DNA of 64,000 nt, taken from NCBI GenBank assembly GCA_013398055.1, contig VZRS01015049.1, positions 189,045 to 253,044 of the forward strand. The letters run 5' to 3'. The position numbers and the translations under genes were made by a program. This DNA comes from Ifrita kowaldi (taxonomy: Eukaryota; Chordata; Aves; Passeriformes; Cinclosomatidae). Shown here in pieces: positions 61,101 through 64,000 of this stretch (position 1 is its first letter; every line of letters starts with the position of its first letter). A model generated the notes under the pieces. It was not told the DNA's origin, searched no databases, and was given only the letters and a program-made list of their open reading frames with translations.

Positions 61101-64000
61101 CATTGATCAGTTTGAGCCCTCAGGCTTTAGTTTATATAGTTTACTGCTCTTATTTCAGCTAATATGAGCTACATACGGCCTTTTTTTGTGCAGGTGTATT
61201 TTATGCTGGTAAAATTTTACCATTTTTACATTTTGGCTAAAAACTACTGTGTTGGTTATATATATATTATATGAGAAGCCTTTTTCAATGCTAAGAAAAC
61301 GTCTGCTTACAAAAAACCTTCCTGGTCTATCTACATATAAACAAAACAATTGGAAAAAAGGTATTTCATTTTATGCACCTTCTCTGAAACAGGATCCTTC
61401 CTCTCTCAGTTTTTATGTTTATATATGACGCCTCTAAATTTTTTTGAAGAACATTAAATGATTTGCATCTTGCACCCACTCTGTCTGGACTTGTGGTCCA
61501 AGATGTAAGAAGAAAAAGAGCAGCTTCCCAAATGGAAGGGAAAATTACTTCTGTAGAACTTCAGCAGGAGAACACACAGGACAGGGTTGCAGGGTTATTT
61601 CTGGTAAAGCTCACTGGTGAGGCAGGGAACTGAGGCAGTCACTTTAGAAAGGTAGACTTGAGAAGACAGATTTAGATAGAAAGTTTTGGATAGCCTTTAG
61701 CTAGACAATAGTTTTGTTTCCTTAAAATCTCTGCCTTTGGGATGAGAGAATCACCAAGATGCCACTTGCTAAGGAACTTCTCGTAAACAAATAGCATGGA
61801 TACAGTGTCACTTACGATTTTTGAAGTACTTTACAGTCTTTACAACTTTTTCTTTCCCTCGGTTATGAAAAAATGCTTGAAAATGGGATATGTAGGTGCC
61901 TTTTGTGGGTAAAATATGTGAAGTGTTCTTTTCAAACAGATGAGTAAAATTCCAGCAGGAAATCAGCCATGTGCTGCAGTGCTGCTCCAGTTGGGAGGTG
62001 GTTGTCCTGTTTGGAGCCAGTGCTCTGATACTGTCCTCCATTCCACTTTGAACCTTCACTCACAAGTTGAAACTGAGCATTATCTGCCTCAGCTGCAGAG
62101 AGAAGGCTCCCCAGCACCAGCAGAGCCATTGCTTCCCCGGATGGCCCAGTTGGCACAGTAGTGTCCCACAAAACCAGCCATCGCAGCGTGTCATGGGTCA
62201 GCTGGGAAACCTTGGAGAGTTCATCTCAGAGCCCCTTGAAATACTTTTTCCCAAATGCCTGAGGGACCATGATCAGTTCATGACGGTTTACAAAGGTGTG
62301 CTTTGAGCAGTTCATGGAACATTATCAGGTCAATTGAGTCATTATTAGTTGTAAGTTGAGTCTGATTAGTTGTAAGATCTAAATAGGAAAGCTCAGAGTA
62401 ATGTACTGCATGCTGTATTACACTTTAGGTAAATAAGAACAGTTGGGATAGAAATCACAGAGCAGAAATTAGGTTTTTCCCTCTTTAGCTTGTAGGTGGT
62501 GGTAGATATCTCTTTTATCTCCACCTACTAGTACTAAGACTCAAATAATGTAACTAGCTTGTCATATAACTGAACTTTACCAGAGCTAGTAAAATTTTCC
62601 AGTCATCTCAGTTCCCTCTGGTTTTTTCAGCCCAAATAGATGATGAGTGAAGTATTTCCCTGGTTAGTATCACAGGGTGATCTGTGGCCTTCCTTTAAGC
62701 CTCCTGGATTATTTTCACTCTTTTCCACTGAAATGAGTGCACAGCACTTCCTCTTTCTATAATTTATTGATATGACCTTTGACAACTTTTATGTACAGAA
62801 CATAATGTCTACGCATTGCCTACTATTTCCTCTTGTTTCCTACCAATCACAGCCCCGGAGGAGGTTTGAGTATTCAGTTTCACTGATTGCAGATGAGCAG
62901 GAACTTCAGTTGCCATGTGCTGTTTTCCAACACAACCTTGTTAATCAGAGAGGCACCCAGAGAGACCAGCTGTGTGCTACTGAACCTCAGCCATCTAACC
63001 AAGGTGTAGCTGCTGTGTTCCAGCTTGCCTGAGTTCCTTCTCAGGCCCCTCTCTCTCTCGGCAGAAATTCAGGAAGGGCAGTGCTTGTTCTCCCCATTTA
63101 GTGAGGAGGAGGGTGCCAGTCTGCATGTCCACACTGACTTTCTAGATCAGAAAGGTAAATTCTTTGTTAGAAGCATGTTTTCTATATCTAACTGAAAAAT
63201 GTTTGGTGGTCATTTGGTATCATTACACTCTTGAAGTATAAGGATTTAAAAATGAAAGGGGAGCTGGATCTTAAGCAGAACAATAACACATTTGGTCTGA
63301 AGGATTGCTCCTAGTGACTTGTAATGGTTATGAGGCTGAAGAAACCATTTGCTCTTAAATGCTGAGCAGCTGATTCAACACAGACTGATTAGATAAAGAA
63401 AAGAGAGTGGAAGGATAATAAATAAAGAGTGCTGTGATGAGAGTTCTAAGGAAATGAAAAACACTTTATTGATAATCAATCTGTGGTAGATTTTGATAAT
63501 GAACTCCTGTATAATAAGCAGCCCACATGCTCACCCTGCCACTGGAATTCTAATGAGGAAGATAATATATCCAAATTAGAAGTTTGCCAGTGAGCCTGTT
63601 ATTAAAACAATTAAACATTTTAAATGCAAGTAAACAGAAGTTGGAATCCCTATTTTGCTGTTAACTTATATACTATCTTCCTTTTGTTTCCTTACTAAAG
63701 TATGGGCAAAGTTATCCTCTGAATATATATCTTTAAGAATTTTATGATTACCTTCTTAAAGCAGGTGAGACTATTGCAGATGAAACGGGGTTAAACATTG
63801 CCATAAGAGCAGGTAATTATGTATGGGACAGGTAAAAACAAGTTTTCGTGTCAAGACACAGAAATATGGATATGAAAGTCCTTCTGCTCTTAAAAGTTAT
63901 AGGATCTATTGAACTATATTCTATTGCAAGGCAGCAGGTCCGTACATAGCACAGTAGTTAAAAAATAAAAGTCTATCCACCCAGGGGTTAAGCAGATTTC
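55195..64000. other. Intergenic sequence, no gene recognised
   Basis: The last 8.8 kb show no recognised coding exon or retroelement. Features are limited to the 19-bp tandem repeat at 57.49 kb, T-rich tracts near 60.3 and 60.6 kb and scattered chance open frames. I found no TAFA5 exon, the gene that would be expected further downstream by human synteny. Confidence 0.5.
57490..57546. repeat. Perfect 19-bp tandem repeat, three copies
   Basis: AAGTGGAGGAAGTCAGCAG occurs three times without mismatch at 57490-57508, 57509-57527 and 57528-57546. The perfect identity suggests recent slippage expansion. Confidence 0.97.

Noticed and set aside
55195..64000. TAFA5 exon
   Set aside because: The conserved cysteine-rich coding segments of TAFA5 were not seen in this interval; the synteny expectation alone is not evidence.

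Overview
This window is AT-rich, CpG-poor vertebrate DNA and looks like bird. It carries several CR1 LINE fragments ending in the typical avian ATTCTATG-type 3' tail. It also carries a short interspersed element with a tRNA-Ile-like head joined to a CR1-like tail, the architecture of the passerine TguSINE1 family, so a songbird or other passerine is the best guess. There is no sign of prokaryotic gene organisation, CRISPR arrays, rRNA or functional tRNA genes.

Only one host protein-coding exon could be recognised. It is the terminal coding exon of TBC1D22A (a TBC-domain Rab GTPase-activating protein) on the + strand at 18037-18165, preceded by a strong polypyrimidine tract and AG acceptor and ending in a TGA stop. 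Positions 1-18036 are therefore read as the 3' part of the last TBC1D22A intron. A 3' UTR follows, with candidate polyadenylation signals at 18275, 18872, 19550 and 19730.

From about 19 kb to the end I see no convincing coding exon. The region reads as a gene desert. In human chromosome 22q13 the interval downstream of TBC1D22A is also gene-poor and leads to TAFA5 (FAM19A5); no TAFA5 exon was recognised here. The desert contains dispersed retroelements: a minus-strand tRNA-Ile SINE at about 24.65-24.78 kb lying next to a plus-strand CR1 (24.84-25.33 kb), a further CR1 on + (38.93-39.21 kb), a 700-bp CR1 on - (42.37-43.07 kb), an older CR1 on + (53.10-53.53 kb), and a probable solitary retroviral LTR on - (about 54.66-55.19 kb). 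One small CR1 tail lies in the intron at 9.58 kb.

Smaller structures include a perfect three-copy 19-bp tandem repeat, several AT-rich inverted repeats, a compact CpG cluster at 29.24 kb and an isolated GC-rich patch near 51.2-51.7 kb. I did not find an undescribed biological system; the most informative observations are the TBC1D22A anchor, the lineage-diagnostic SINE and the SINE/CR1 composite that creates a 236-codon open frame.
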